From Apteryx mantelli (lineage: Eukaryota > Chordata > Aves > Apterygiformes > Apterygidae): a stretch of DNA of 64,000 nucleotides. Each line of letters starts with the position of its first letter. Within the stretch, counting starts at the first letter, position 1. The stretch is from the NCBI RefSeq assembly GCF_036417845.1, contig NC_089982.1, positions 46,091,684-46,155,683 on the forward strand, written 5' to 3'. Positions 27,901-39,272 of the stretch are shown in pieces. The translations under genes were made by a program, and so were the position numbers. The notes beneath the pieces are model-generated. The model was not told where the DNA came from. It did no database searches and saw only the letters and a program-made list of their open reading frames with translations.

Positions 27901-29570
27901 GAGTAGGAAGTGATAGCCCATGGGGAGGCAGTGGCAGATGGACGCAGGAGGGGGTAGTGACAAGGTAGTCACAGTAATCCATAGAAAAGAGTAGCTTTCA
28001 GAGCAGAAAGGCTCCTGGTAGAGTGAGGAGGAGGAAAGAAAAAGCAGAACAGAAATTCAGCTGCAGAAGGGTGGCTGCCTCTGATATATAATATCACTCT
28101 AGACCAAACTTATGTAACATGCCCTGAGAAAGTAATCTTAACTTTTTTTTTTTAAGTACTCAGCATTCTATATGCATTTTGCATTTTTAACATAAGCCAT
28201 ACAGGCTTAGGGGTTTTTTTTTCCTGAAAGCAAAATTCTATTTGCATCTTATTGTATCCTTGGTATCAACATTCAGCTCTTTGCAGGCTGACAGTGAGAA
28301 ATACTGATGTTTCTGCACTCTGATTAAATCTCCTTAAAGGATAACATTAAACCTCTACCTATAACTCAGGCTCATTCATATGTAGAGTTTATATAAGGAG
28401 TTCTATAAGGAAATCTCAGAAACTGATTTTGGCAGATGATACAATCTAAAAACTGTTACTTGAAAATTCTAAAGGAATGTAAATATTGTAGTGATGCAAA
28501 AAGACCTTTGAGACATAGTGCTATTGGTAATGAGTGCCAACGTAGCAAAGATATTAACTGCTGTCATTTGTTAAAGGATGGTAGTAGGTAGGATGCCTTC
28601 AAGTCAACTTTCAACACTTTTGTGTCTTATGGATTTTTAAGGACAGATACTCTTACATGCTCATTTTGCAAATACTCACACGTGTAACAAATGTTATGAC
28701 TTGTGTTACTCCTGTCCCATCACCCCTCTCATCACTCAAGATCTATAACATTACTCAAAGTATTTGAAAACAGTTTTTTGTGCTTTTATTTAGTGTAACA
28801 CTGTGTCCTTTGTTCTGCTGGTGATTGTTTTAGAAAACTTCTGAGCTATTGGATATTCTAGTACTGCCTTTGCAATTTCTGCATCTGGTAATTTGCTTAT
28901 ATCTTATACCTGCATTAGTGTGGGGGATTCATTTGAGTCTTCTGGACAACTGTCCATTACTTGTTCTTAAGAAATCAAGTGGTACAGTAGTTCTTATCCA
29001 TGCAATATTACTTCTGTTTCTTGCCTGTATTTTTAGGTGCTGTTTACTTCCAGGGGCAATTGTTTTGGGAGTTCCCAAACCCTTCTGCTTCCTCTCAGGA
29101 ATTTCTGGCTTCCTGTTATTGCTGTTTTCTCACCTTCTTCTGAAGGCTGCAGTCATGCTTTTGGCAAAATATGACACACAAAGTACTGGGCTAATTAAAG
29201 GCATCTTTTAGTATATATCCTCAGATCAATTGTACTACCATGGGTCCAATATTTAAGAGTCTATTGGTGTTCTTTGCTGCTGCTGCTTTTCCATTAATGC
29301 AGAGAGTATGTGATATATTCAGAACCTGCTGATGCTATGAACTGTTAATTCTATACAGGCCAAATGAGTTGATGTTGTATGTGTATATGTATAAGGTCTA
29401 GTGTTTCACACTGGCAAATGAAGCTGAATATACTATGAAAACATTACTGTAATTTAGAAAACTATTTCCCAGTTACCAGCTGTCACAGACATTTGTAGTC
29501 TGATATGCAGAAGTCCATGCCTGGTCTGATTCTTCCTTAATTCAGAATATTATGTATTTTTTTTTGCTTG
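24930..29570. other. Intergenic DNA with T-rich simple repeats
   Basis: No coding exon is recognised. T runs occur near 27046-27076 and 27692-27706. A GC-richer patch at about 26330-26760 stands out, but I could not assign it to a repeat family. A hydrophobic 120-codon open frame at 28849-29211 begins at TTG and is not considered a gene. Confidence 0.5.
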
Positions 29571-29574
29571 TCAG

Positions 29575-30012
29575 GGGCTCGGGTTCAGGATTCTGCAGCA
29601 AAACTGCCAAGGCTTGTCTGGCCCTTGGACTATTATCCTCTGCTGCTCTTCCACATGGGTACCAATGATACTGCAGGGGAGACCTGGAGTGTATCGAGAG
29701 TGACTATGTGGCTCTGGGAGTGAGGACCAAGGGCATGGTGGTGCAGGCGGTGTCTCCTTGATCCTGCCAATGAGGGGGAAGGGCTAGAGGAGGACTGGGA
29801 GCAATCCTGCAGGTCAACAGCTGGTTGTGCAGTGTGTTGATGACAGGAAATTGGCTTTTATGGCCATGAGATCCTCTTTGAGGGTTCAGAACTGCTTGGA
29901 AGAGACAAGATCCACCTGGCCAAGTAGGGCAAAAGCATCTTTGCCAACAGGCTGGCCTTACAGAGCAAGGAGATCTTGAAACTAGATATGCCAGAGAAAA
30001 GGGAGATGGTGA
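29575..30012 (+). mobile_element. Older CR1, ORF1 C-terminal (esterase-like) remnant, left half of a split element
   Basis: Translation gives a decayed version of the CR1 ORF1 C-terminal domain: HMGTNDTAGETW near 29655, then WSVSRV, GFYGHEILFEGSELLGRDKI and LAK*GKSIFANRLAL near 29935, with several stops and frameshifts. This SGNH-hydrolase-like module is known from CR1-clade ORF1 proteins, where GTND is a conserved block. The match stops abruptly at about 30012, where the sequence jumps to the middle of a reverse transcriptase. The missing continuation (inter-ORF spacer and endonuclease) reappears at 31583-32905. Confidence 0.75.
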
Positions 30013-31398
30013 TTCTCCATCATCTTTGAAAGGTCATGGAGAACAGGAGAGGTGCCTGAAGACTGGAAGAAAACCAATGTCACCCCAGTCTTCAAAAAGG
30101 GCAAGAAGGAGGACCCAGGGAACTACAGGCCAGTCAGTCTCACCTGCATCCCTGGAAAGGTGATGGAGCAGCCCAACCTGGAGGCCATCTCCAAGCATGT
30201 GGAGGACAAGAAGGTGAGCAGGAGTAGTCCGCATGGCTTCACCAAGGGGAAATCATGCTTAACCAATCTGATAGCCTTCTCTGATGGAATGACTGGCTGG
30301 GTAGATGAGGGGAGAGCAGTGGATGTCGTCTCCCTTGACTTCAGCAAGGCTTTTGACACTGTCTCCCATGACATCCTCAAAGACAAGCTCAGGAAGTGTG
30401 GGTTAGATGAGCGGACAGTGAGGTGGATTGAGAAGTGGCTGAATGGCAGAGCTCAGAGGGTTGTGATCAGCAGCGCAGAGTCTAGTTGGAGGCCTGTAGC
30501 TAGCGGTGTCCCCCAGGGGTCAGTACTGGCTCCAGTCTTGTTCAACTTCTTCATCAATGACCTGGATGAAGGCACAGAGTGCACCCTCAGCAAGTTTGCT
30601 GATGATACAAAACTGGGAGGAGTGGCCGATACACCAGAGGGCTGTGCTGCCATTCAGAGAGACCTGGACAGGCTGGAGAGGTGGGCGGAGAGGAACCTCA
30701 TGAAGTTCAACAAAGGCAAGTGCAGGGTCCTGCACCTGGGGAGGAATAACCCCATGCACCAGTACAGGTTGGGGGTTGACCTGCTGGAAAGCAGCTCTGC
30801 TGAGAAGGACCTGGGAGTGCTGGTGGACACCAAGTTAAGCATGAGGCAGCAGTGTGCCCTTGTGGCCAAGAAGGCCAATGGTATCCTGGGGTGCATCAGG
30901 AAGAGTGTTGCCAGCAGGTCGAGGGAGGTGATTCTCCCCCTCTACTCAGCCCTGGTGAGGCCCCATCTGGAGTACTGCGTCCAGTTCTGGGCTCCCCAGT
31001 ACAAGAGGGATGTGGCACTACTGGAGCAAGTCCAGCGAAGGGCTACAAAGATGATTAGGGGACTGGAGCATCTCTCTTATGAGGAAAGGCTGAGAGAGCT
31101 GGGCCTGTTTAGCTTGGAGAAGAGAAGGCTGAGAGGGGATCTTATCAACGTGTACAAGTATCTGAAGGGAGGGTGTCGAGAGGATGGGACCAGACTCTTT
31201 TCAGTGGTGCCCAGTGACAGGATGCGAGGCAACGGGCACAAACTGAAACACAGACAATTCCATCTGAACATGAGGAAAAACTTTTTCACTGTGAGGGTGA
31301 CAGAGCACTGGAACAGGTTGCCCAGAGAGGTTGTGGAGTCTCCTTCTCTGGAGATATTCAAAACCCGCCTGGACGCGATCCTGTGCAAGGTGCTCTAG
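30013..31398 (+). CDS. CR1 ORF2 fragment: reverse transcriptase domain
   Basis: One uninterrupted frame of 461 codons plus stop encodes the central and C-terminal part of CR1 ORF2. It starts in [20 protein letters not shown] and passes [22 protein letters not shown], the motif A region DFSKAFDT (D at 30337-30339), SGVPQGSVL, the catalytic FADD (DD at 30601-30606), the thumb region and the C-terminal [10 protein letters not shown]. The catalytic aspartates are present. The N-terminal endonuclease and the first RT motifs are missing through 5' truncation, and there is no start ATG at the left end, so it is not an expressed gene in its own right. The lack of stops over 1.38 kb marks it as much younger than the CR1 pieces around it. 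Confidence 0.9.
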   Translation, partial: FSIIFERSWRTGEVPEDWKKTNVTPVFKKGKKEDPGNYRPVSLTCIPGKVMEQPNLEAISKHVEDKKVSRSSPHGFTKGKSCLTNLIAFSDGMTGWVDEGRAVDVVSLDFSKAFDTVSHDILKDKLRKCGLDERTVRWIEKWLNGRAQRVVISSAESSWRPVASGVPQGSVLAPVLFNFFINDLDEGTECTLSKFADDTKLGGVADTPEGCAAIQRDLDRLERWAERNLMKFNKGKCRVLHLGRNNPMHQYRLGVDLLESSSAEKDLGVLVDTKLSMRQQCALVAKKANGILGCIRKSVASRSREVILPLYSALVRPHLEYCVQFWAPQYKRDVALLEQVQRRATKMIRGLEHLSYEERLRELGLFSLEKRRLRGDLINVYKYLKGGCREDGTRLFSVVPSDRMRGNGHKLKHRQFHLNMRKNFFTVRVTEHWNRLPREVVESPSLEIFKTRLDAILCKVL

Positions 31399-31457
31399 GT
31401 GACTCTGAGCAGGGGGGTTGGACTAGATGATCTCCAGAGGTCCCTTCCAACCTCAGC

Positions 31458-31582
31458 GATTCTGTGATTCTGTGATTCTGTGATTCTGTGATTCTGTGAT
31501 TCTGTGATTCTGTGATTCTGTGATTCTGTGATTCTGTGATTCTGTGATTCTGTGATTCTGTGATTCTGTGATTCTGTGATTC
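31458..31582 (+). repeat. (GATTCTGT)n tail array of CR1, about 15.6 copies
   Basis: About 125 bp of perfect 8-bp repeats (ATTCTGTG in CR1 phase) directly after the CR1 3' UTR. The octamer is the diagnostic 3' end of avian CR1, usually present in only a few copies. On the minus strand it gives the repeating peptide ESQNHRIT, which is not a real protein. Confidence 0.97.
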
Positions 31583-32905
31583 ACAATTGAATAAAGTGGT
31601 GGACCAGCATCGCAAGCAGAATGGTAGGATGATGAGGTAAGGAGAGACCTCAAAAACAGCAAAACATGGCAGAAGGGGACCTGCCCCAAGTGTAAGCACA
31701 CAAATAAGGAGGTGTTGAGAAGGCAGCATCATGAGGAAGCTCTCATAACTTTTCTGGGAAATCGACGCAACTGAGTGCCTCCCTGAAGTGCCTGTAGATA
31801 GCACAGGGAACAAATAGGAATTAGAGGTCTGTGTGCAATTGCAGGGGTACAATCTCATGGGATCACACAGCTGTGATGGGATTGCTCACGTGACTGGAGC
31901 ACTGCCATGGATACAGGCTCCTGTGGAAGGACAGGCCGGGAAGGCAAAGAGGAGGAGTGACCCTGTACATGAGCAAGTCACGGGAAGGCATGGGGCTCTG
32001 CCTGGGTGATGCCTAGATGATGAGCCAGCTGAGAGCTTATGGGTCAGGATTAGAGGGCAGACCAGTGTGGGTGGTGATATGGTAGGTGTCTGCTTCCAGC
32101 AGGCTGATCAGGAAGATGATGAGGCCTTTTTCAAACGGCTGGAAGAAGCCTTATGTTTGCAGGTCCTGGTTCTCATGGAGGACTTTAATCACCCCAATAC
32201 TCGCTGGAGGGGCAACACAACAGGGCACAAGCAATCTAGGAGGTTTCTCGGGTGCATTGACAACAACTTCCTGATGCAGGTGGTCAAAGAGCTGATGAGG
32301 AAAGATGGTCTGCTGGACCTGATACTTACAAACAAGAAAGAACTAGTTGTGAAGGTTGGGGGCAGCCTCAGCTGCATTGACCATGAGATGGAGGAGTTCA
32401 GGATCCTGAGAGAAGGGAACAAAGCAAATAGCAGGATCACAGCCCTGGACTTCAGATGTGCAGACTTTGGCCTATTCAGGGATCTGCTTGGCAGTCTTGG
32501 GAGAGAAGAGAGGTCCAGGAGAGCTGTGTTGTGCTGTAGTGTCCGGTCCACCCACCCCCAAAGATCACCACCTCCAAGCTCAAGAATGGTCAATCCGGAT
32601 GAACAGGAAATTGAGCAAAGGTGGCAGGAGGCCTGCATGGACAAACAAGGAGCTCTTGACTAAACTCAGAAATACAAAGGAAGAATACAGGAGATGGAAG
32701 CAGGGATAGATGACTTGATCTGGGAGAAATATAGAGACACTGTCCAAGCATGCAGTGATGGAAAGCCAAAGTCCCCTGGAGTTAAATCTGTCAAGGGATG
32801 TGAAGGGCAACAAGAAAGGTTTCTACAGATATATCAGCAGCTAAAGGAAGAGTAGGGAAAGTGCAGGCCTGCTGCTGAATGGGGCAGGGGCCCTGGTGAC
32901 TTTGT
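31583..32905 (+). mobile_element. Older CR1, endonuclease region, right half of the split element
   Basis: Decayed CR1 ORF2 N-terminal sequence in the same orientation. It contains NKQELEVCVQLQGYNLMG near 31808, then LVLMEDFNHPNTRWRGNT near 32165 (the endonuclease GDFN block), LLDLILTNKKELV near 32313 and SCIDHEMEEFRILR near 32370 (the SDH block, here IDH). The linker toward the RT follows, up to GNKKGFYRYISS and GALVT near 32898. It has stops and frameshifts, and the aspartate/histidine endonuclease residues are only partly kept. The sequence ends before any RT motif. It continues what 29575-30012 left off, supporting one older element split by the insertion at 30013-31582. Confidence 0.75.
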
Positions 32906-35900
32906 TTTCTGCTGTTCCTGCCACTTGATTCTGATGGTGGCAGTGCTCTTTGGAGAAATGCAAGGTGGCATTTACAGCAATTTGGCTGGCTGTATTTCTT
33001 TGTAGGAGTTCAGTGTTTGTCTGCTGACAACAGCATTCCACAGATCAAACCACAGTGGCTTTCTTCCTCATGCTTTACCTGCCAGAAATAGTTTTTGGCA
33101 TATAAAAACTGAAAAGACTTTTGGAATCAAGTCACACCAGAACATCTTCATTTGTTGGTAGATAATGAGGTTATTTTAGATATGTATTGAGAGGGAAGAG
33201 ATTTGTTTTTCTACTAACATAGACTAACAGTTACAGTTCTTGCATCCTGTTTTCCCCAAATTGTCCATCCAGATTCTGTCATCAAAGGAACTGTCACCTT
33301 CAGCATCTATTACACGGCCCTTTGATAATTTCAGGTTAATTTAAAAATAATCTATAAAGGTTTTGCATCTGTAAGAAATCGTAGCTCTTATGCAGAGCTG
33401 CTACTGTAGTGGTCTATACCAGATCTTTATAATCGCTACCATTGCTGAAAGCAGATGATACCAGCTTTGGGAACAAGAGGAAATGGCTAGCAAATCCACT
33501 AGTGTTAATGGAGCTGTGAGGTGGTTCATAGCTGTGTGCTTACAATATTTCAAATCTTGTGAAATACAGACTTTAGAGGCTTGTTAGCTGCACTCATTTA
33601 TCTACCCCACTGAAGCCCCACATAGTGCATAATGTAGACGTTTCACCCAAACACTACTGCCACCAGCAGATGCAGTGTTCTGCAGATGGGAGAGAGAAGT
33701 AACATACAGAAGCCCTCTGAGATATCCTTAAAGATAGATCCATGGTTCTAATGGTGGGCATGGCTCCAATTAGAGGATGGCAATGGGGAGAGGAAGAACT
33801 TCAGTCCCTTCGGGGCCATGTGAAGAAAAAGTGTGCTTTGCTGTTGGAAGTGTTGTCTTAAGCATGCTAAATGCCCTACACAAGATGTTGACTGGACTTC
33901 TCTACTACACTGAATAAAGAGGAATTTTAGTAAAATCATTTTTGAATCCAAAATCTTATTTAAAGTCAAAATATCAGCATCTTACATGTATAGGATACCG
34001 ACTGTAGTCATATAACTGACACAATAAGAAAGATTGCCTCCTAGACTTTTGGGTAGCAGAACTGCAAATCACAGCTGAAAATCTGCACTTTTGGTTTCCT
34101 TGGATAGTTCCAGTGACTTCTTCAAAGGTACTTAGATGAGTACTTCATTGTTGCGCATGTTTATTGCCATTTCTGTAAACAGCTTCTAGAGCTTTTAACT
34201 TTGCATTTGAATTAAATAGGTCAAGTCTTATAATATAGCTCTGATTTCAAAGATTTACTAAAGATAAAACAATATAAATACTCAACTTCTTCTTGTGCCA
34301 TCTTCCTAGGTTCAATATGATGACTGAGACCTTCATCCAAGGAATAGGAAATCCAAGGAAAATGTTTTAACTGAATCTAAAAGCTTCATGTCCAGAATAT
34401 CCAGAGCTAGTTTATCACTTTATAATCTTTTGCTGACACCATCAAGGCTCTGTGCAGACCTAAAAGTTGAGTGTTAGGTAAATATTTTGCAACTCTTTGA
34501 ATGCTTTGCTAGGTCAAAAATCAATGTGTTCTGACAATATGCAGACAAAAAAAGTACAATTTTGCACAGGGCAAAAAATATGAAGCAATTTACTGCTGTC
34601 TTCAGCAGCCTCATCACTCATTAAGCCTAAAGTATGCCCAACGTGAAAAATGCCCAGCATGCTCAGGTCAAATTATTTTTTGCATGTTTATGTAAATGTT
34701 TATGTAAAACTTAATGCTTTTAATGTATTGTCCTATGACTGTCACCACCAAACTAATCAGGATGCATCTTTCTCCTTCTTATCACCATATTTGTAAGTTA
34801 ATCAGCTCTACAGGAAAATACTGTAGAAACACTTCCGTCTGGGCTTTTGTTTATATGTTGCAGCAAAAAAGTTTGTCTGGATGACATACATTTGGAGCAG
34901 AATTCCCACTAAATGATTAATATTTTGTGGGTTTGGTTTATGTTTTTTTTATAGTTCAGAAATAATTGCAGACAAAACTTCCTGTCTGGAAGGACGACAA
35001 CAGAATACAAGCAGATATGTGAGCGTTTTTCACATTTCGGGGCAGGGGTGCTCTTTAAGGAAAGAGCTGGTTAACCAGTTCAAAAGTTCCCTATTTCCTA
35101 CATATTTTTCTCTGTTCTGTTATCCTGTAATGGAATTGTCTCCCTGGGATTCACAGCTGAGGTGATAACTGCAGTAATTACTATTAACCCCTCTTGCCAG
35201 TACTGTTTTTAGCTGTTGAACTGCTGTGTTGATTCTGAGTCAATCTGACAAGCTTTCTTTTGTCAATACTAGTACATTAACATACACAGTTCAGGGACCC
35301 CTTTTACCCCCTGAAATGTGATTAGCTCTCTGAGCCCAGTCACTAAAACCAATTGTACAGCTTAAAAAAAACTGTGCATGAAAATACTGGCATGTAAAGC
35401 AGTAAGTTGACTTGTGGATGGTGAATATTCACCATTTACAAATTCATCATGATGAGTTCATACTTGAAAGCTGTTTGCATTAAATATCTTGGGTTTGTTT
35501 TTTCACCAACTGAATAAACATGGGAAGGCTTACTTAAATCCTAGTCCTCGTTCTGCTGATTTTTAAGGATTTTTAGCTATCCAATAGGAATGTAATTCAT
35601 TGTTAATCATATACTATAAAGCGGGATTTGCTGAAAGGCGTGAAGATTCTGTTGTTTGGAATACTCCTGCAGTGTTTATTGTAATGTCATTTTCTTTGCT
35701 TGCCTTTTCCATTGTGCATCTTATATATTTAATGACTTGGTAAGTTCTCCTTTTTGGATGAGGATTCATTTCTGCTCTGGTATTACTTGATATGTGCCTG
35801 ATGTGGTTTATTTTAATGTTAATAAACTGAACTGAAATGTAGCTGACTTGCTCCCCTTTCTTAGATACTACCTTTCACTATTCCATTTCCATCACTGTGT

Positions 35901-38275
35901 CTTATCACATGTAAAGCTCAAACTGTTTTAAAAAAAAAAAGTCATTAAAATAGTCCATTGTAAAAGTATGGCTGCTGTTGACAACATGCAATGCTGACAT
36001 ACTGAAGGTGGATTCTGAAGTGAAATAAATCAGCTTTGCAATGACCACAATTGATCCCTGACCAGTCACATTTAATCACCAGGTAGATAATGATATAAAA
36101 GAGTCACTGTGATAACTATCATGCATTGCTCTAGGCATTGATTCTCCCAGACTGTGCCTTGAAGAAGGCACATGTCAGTCATAGGTTGTTTTGGCACTGG
36201 CTGACTGGCAGCTGGGAGTCCCTTTAAACGTCACACCCTGAGGCTTAGTCCCACTCTGGGTGGCTAATGGAGGAAGATGATGAAGTTTTCCAGTCCCAGC
36301 TCCCTGGTAAATCTGCCCTTGGTCTATTATAATCATTAAAAGTATGCAGCGTATGTGGGAGATAAGAATGGTGAGGAGCATCTTTCCTTGAGGACTTGAA
36401 GAAATGAGATTTTTAACACAAAGCTTTCCATGCAGGAAGATAAACCTTTGCATGAAATGGAGCATTGCCACTGCCACTGCCTGCATTTTGTCTGGAGCTC
36501 TGGGGGGTGCCTAATAGATGGTGTCCTCAGGGTGTGTGTTCAGAGGAGGCTTCACTCAGTCCCTGAGGGCCTCATGCAGGGGATGCCTCAGCAGGCATTA
36601 CTGAGCTTTCATTGAAGCAGTGCTTTGGGTGCCTGGGAGACTTCAATGCTGAAAACTGAAGCGTCTCTAGGGCTAGGCTTCAGAGAAGTAAAGTTTTGGA
36701 TCACAGTTTTTAGATCAAAGTAATTTAGCCCTTTTGTAAATCTGGCCAGTTATTACTCAAATTACTCAAATTCGCAACTTATATTCTAGTGATATAATGG
36801 TGGCACAAAAGCACTGACTTTTTAAGGTGTGTGTGACAGTCTGCTTTTTTTAATGCATATGTTACCGTGCAGTTGTTAGCTTCTTTGGAAAGTAAGTTTA
36901 ATTCTGAGTTGAAAAAGAAAATGAAAATTATAGCAGAATTCTATAGAATGTGAAGTCTTTTTTTAAAAAATTCTTGACTTTAGTAGGCAAAAACTCTATC
37001 ATCGTTATAGAAGTTTTTCTATAACTTTGAAAGTATCAACACTTATAATATGCAAGAATCTGGTCTTGTCACTTGCTCACGTGAGTAGTTTTCTGAGAAG
37101 TTCTTGCTTGAATGCGAAATGTTTTGTAGGAACATGCCTTTGGCCTTTTATCAGAGGGATCTGAACCCCAGCTCCTTGCGTTGTGTGGTTAGGGTTCAGT
37201 CCTGCAAACTTTCACTCATGTAAGTAACATTTGTTTATTTGAATGTCTTTATGGCACTATGTGTGAAAGTAAGAAGAGCAGAATTTGACTGTTGGTGAGA
37301 CAGGCCGTTTTAGAGCACTTTTATTTGTTAAGGCGGGGCTTATGCACAGCTTTTCTAGCTGATCAGGTGGGCGGGGTATCTCTGTGGTTTTGGGCTGGAT
37401 GGTTTGCTTGTTCTGACTATACTAACCATACTCCCAAACATGCCATTGCCTGGAGAAATTACATCATTATAACTGTGAACCTGCCCATACAGTTTTCTAG
37501 CATAATGATCATATAGCATGTATATATGATTTATATATATATACACACATATGCAATATAGGAAAGGAGCAGAGCTACCATTCTAGAGGATAATTAAAGC
37601 AGAACAGAGTTTGTGTTAGCATACGAGTCTTCATTCTTTGTACATTATGATGTCTTTTACACTACTATAAAAGCCTGTCTGATGAGAACAGTGCTTCTAC
37701 TTTAATTTTGCTATATTAAACAGGCATGATTACTGATACAAGCCTGGGCAAATATTTCAGTCTGCATGCCGTTGTGCACCCAAGAAGAGCATCTGGACCT
37801 TTTTGTCCTGTTATTTTAAAGCTACGCTTTGGGGAACATGGGGAAACGCAGGCAGTTCTCACCAGGCATGAGAGCAGGGAAATGGCTGAATCACCTTTTC
37901 TCTTCGTAGGCCACAAAGTTGCTCTTTTACTGGGATATCCGTGCTCTCTCTGGTGGGCAATTTATAATAATGGCTTGAACTTTTTTATGGTCAAAAACTG
38001 AGGAAGCTTCAGGGATAAGTTTCTACATGTGAGTTTAAGAAAAATCTCTTTATGTTGGCAAGATGTGAGTATATGCTCCCCTTCACTTTCCACAAAGGAA
38101 ATAAAGTTAAATAATTGACATCTGATTGAACATTTGTGGCATGTAAAATGCAATTATTTAAACAACTAAATTAACTAAGTGCAATCAGGATTCCCTTTAC
38201 TTGACTTTGGAAATTCACCTACAGTGGTACTGTGACTTCGCAACCACTTATGTGGTGGTCTTCAAGAGTGCTCTT

Positions 38276-38306
<31 letters not shown>

Positions 38307-38439
38307 TTGTAGGTTATATCAGTGAAAATTTGAAGTAACTTCACTGTAATCATTTGACAGGTTTAAGTCCACCAAAGAGGTAATGGTTTCCACATCTGTC
38401 CTGGTGTCCAATTCTTTCTGATTTTGTCAAGCAAGGAAG
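32906..38439. other. Intergenic DNA, no gene seen
   Basis: Mostly AT-rich single-copy-looking sequence with no recognisable exon. It includes an 18-bp perfect palindrome at 35418-35435, a TA-rich microsatellite near 37517-37560 and a run of 26 A at 38276-38301. The block around 35100-35480 looks like a possible conserved regulatory element, but this is not testable without alignment. Confidence 0.5.
38276..38301. repeat. Poly(A) run
   Basis: Twenty-six consecutive A. The preceding 500 bp shows no recognisable spliced gene or SINE body, so a processed retrocopy is not claimed. Confidence 0.9.
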
Positions 38440-38444
38440 AATCT

Positions 38445-39272
38445 TTGAGGGCACCATCAGTCCAGCGGAGGACCGAACTGCTGTTCAGAGGATCCAGGCA
38501 AGCAGGAGGAAGGGGCTAGCGGGCACCTCGTGAAGGTCAGCAAAGACAAACACTCAGGGCTGGGGAGGGAGTGACCAGCCCCATGCAGTGGCAGAGGCTG
38601 GGGCTGTCTGGTAGCCGGCGGTTTAGTAGCAAAGGACATGGGGTGCTGGTTGAACATGCCAAGCACATGCCAGCAGTGTGCCCCGGCGCTGGTGAAGGCC
38701 AGACACATCCAGAGCTGCAGGAGCAGAGCCGGCAGCTCGGAGAAGGGATGATTCCCTTGTGATAGCGCTTGTGGAAGCTGCGCCCAGTTTGGAGCCCCCC
38801 AGTCCAAGGGGGAGGCAGTAAACTGGGGACAGTCCAGTGGAGAGCAGCAAGGTTGGTTTGGGGACTGGAGCATGCGATGCGTGAGGAGCAGCCGGGTTTG
38901 CTCAGCCTTGGAAGGAGAAGGCTTCAGGGGGACCTAATGACCATCCCCCAGCACCCATGGGTGACGAGGAGCATCAGGCAGATGGAGCCAGCTTCTTCCC
39001 AGGGTGCATGGTAAAAGGTGCGCACGGCAAGTTGCAACAGGGGAAACTGGTTACGTATAAGGAAAACATGCTCCATTATGGGAATGGTTGAGTGCTGGAA
39101 CACATTGCCCAGAGAGACTGTGGAATCCCCACCTTAGAGGTGTCCCAAACATCCCTGGACAAGTCCCTGAGCTACCTGATCTCACTGAAACATTAGCCCT
39201 TCCTTGAGCCAGAGGATCGCAGCCTATGACCGCCACAAGCCCTTTCCAATAATTTTATGATTCTGTGAAAAG
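38445..39272 (+). mobile_element. CR1 retrotransposon, degraded 3' portion
   Basis: About 830 bp collinear with the last part of CR1 ORF2 and the 3' end: GAGGGCACCATCAGTCCAGC matches the PEGCAAIQ region, ATGCGTGAGGAGCAGCCGGG the [10 protein letters not shown] region, GTGCTGGAACACATTGCCCA the EHWNRLP region, and TTTTATGATTCTGTG the terminal octamer. Many indels break the frame, so it is an old copy. It shows the same plus orientation as the 29.6-32.9 kb cluster. Confidence 0.88.

Larger units (their letters stand above)
30013..31582 (+). mobile_element. Younger CR1 retrotransposon, 5'-truncated, with intact RT frame and long octamer tail
   Basis: A 1.57-kb CR1 3' portion: reverse-transcriptase coding sequence from within the palm to the ORF2 stop at 31396-31398, a short 3' UTR containing GGGGTTGGACTAGATGATCT, and the terminal octamer array. 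The junctions at about 30012 and 31583 fit insertion into an older CR1. Truncation at the 5' end is the normal outcome of target-primed reverse transcription. No target-site duplication was identified, as is usual for CR1. Confidence 0.85.

Noticed and set aside
28849-29211. Hydrophobic 120-codon open frame
   Set aside because: It starts at TTG. The strong leucine/phenylalanine content follows from T-rich sequence, and no family match or splice context was seen.
31458-31701. ESQNHRIT repeat protein on the minus strand, or a CRISPR-like array
   Set aside because: The octamer array is the tail of a CR1 retrotransposon. There are no spacers, and the peptide is a translation of a microsatellite.
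38276-38301. Poly(A) run as the tail of a processed pseudogene
   Set aside because: The upstream 500 bp shows no similarity to a known coding sequence, and no target-site duplication was found.
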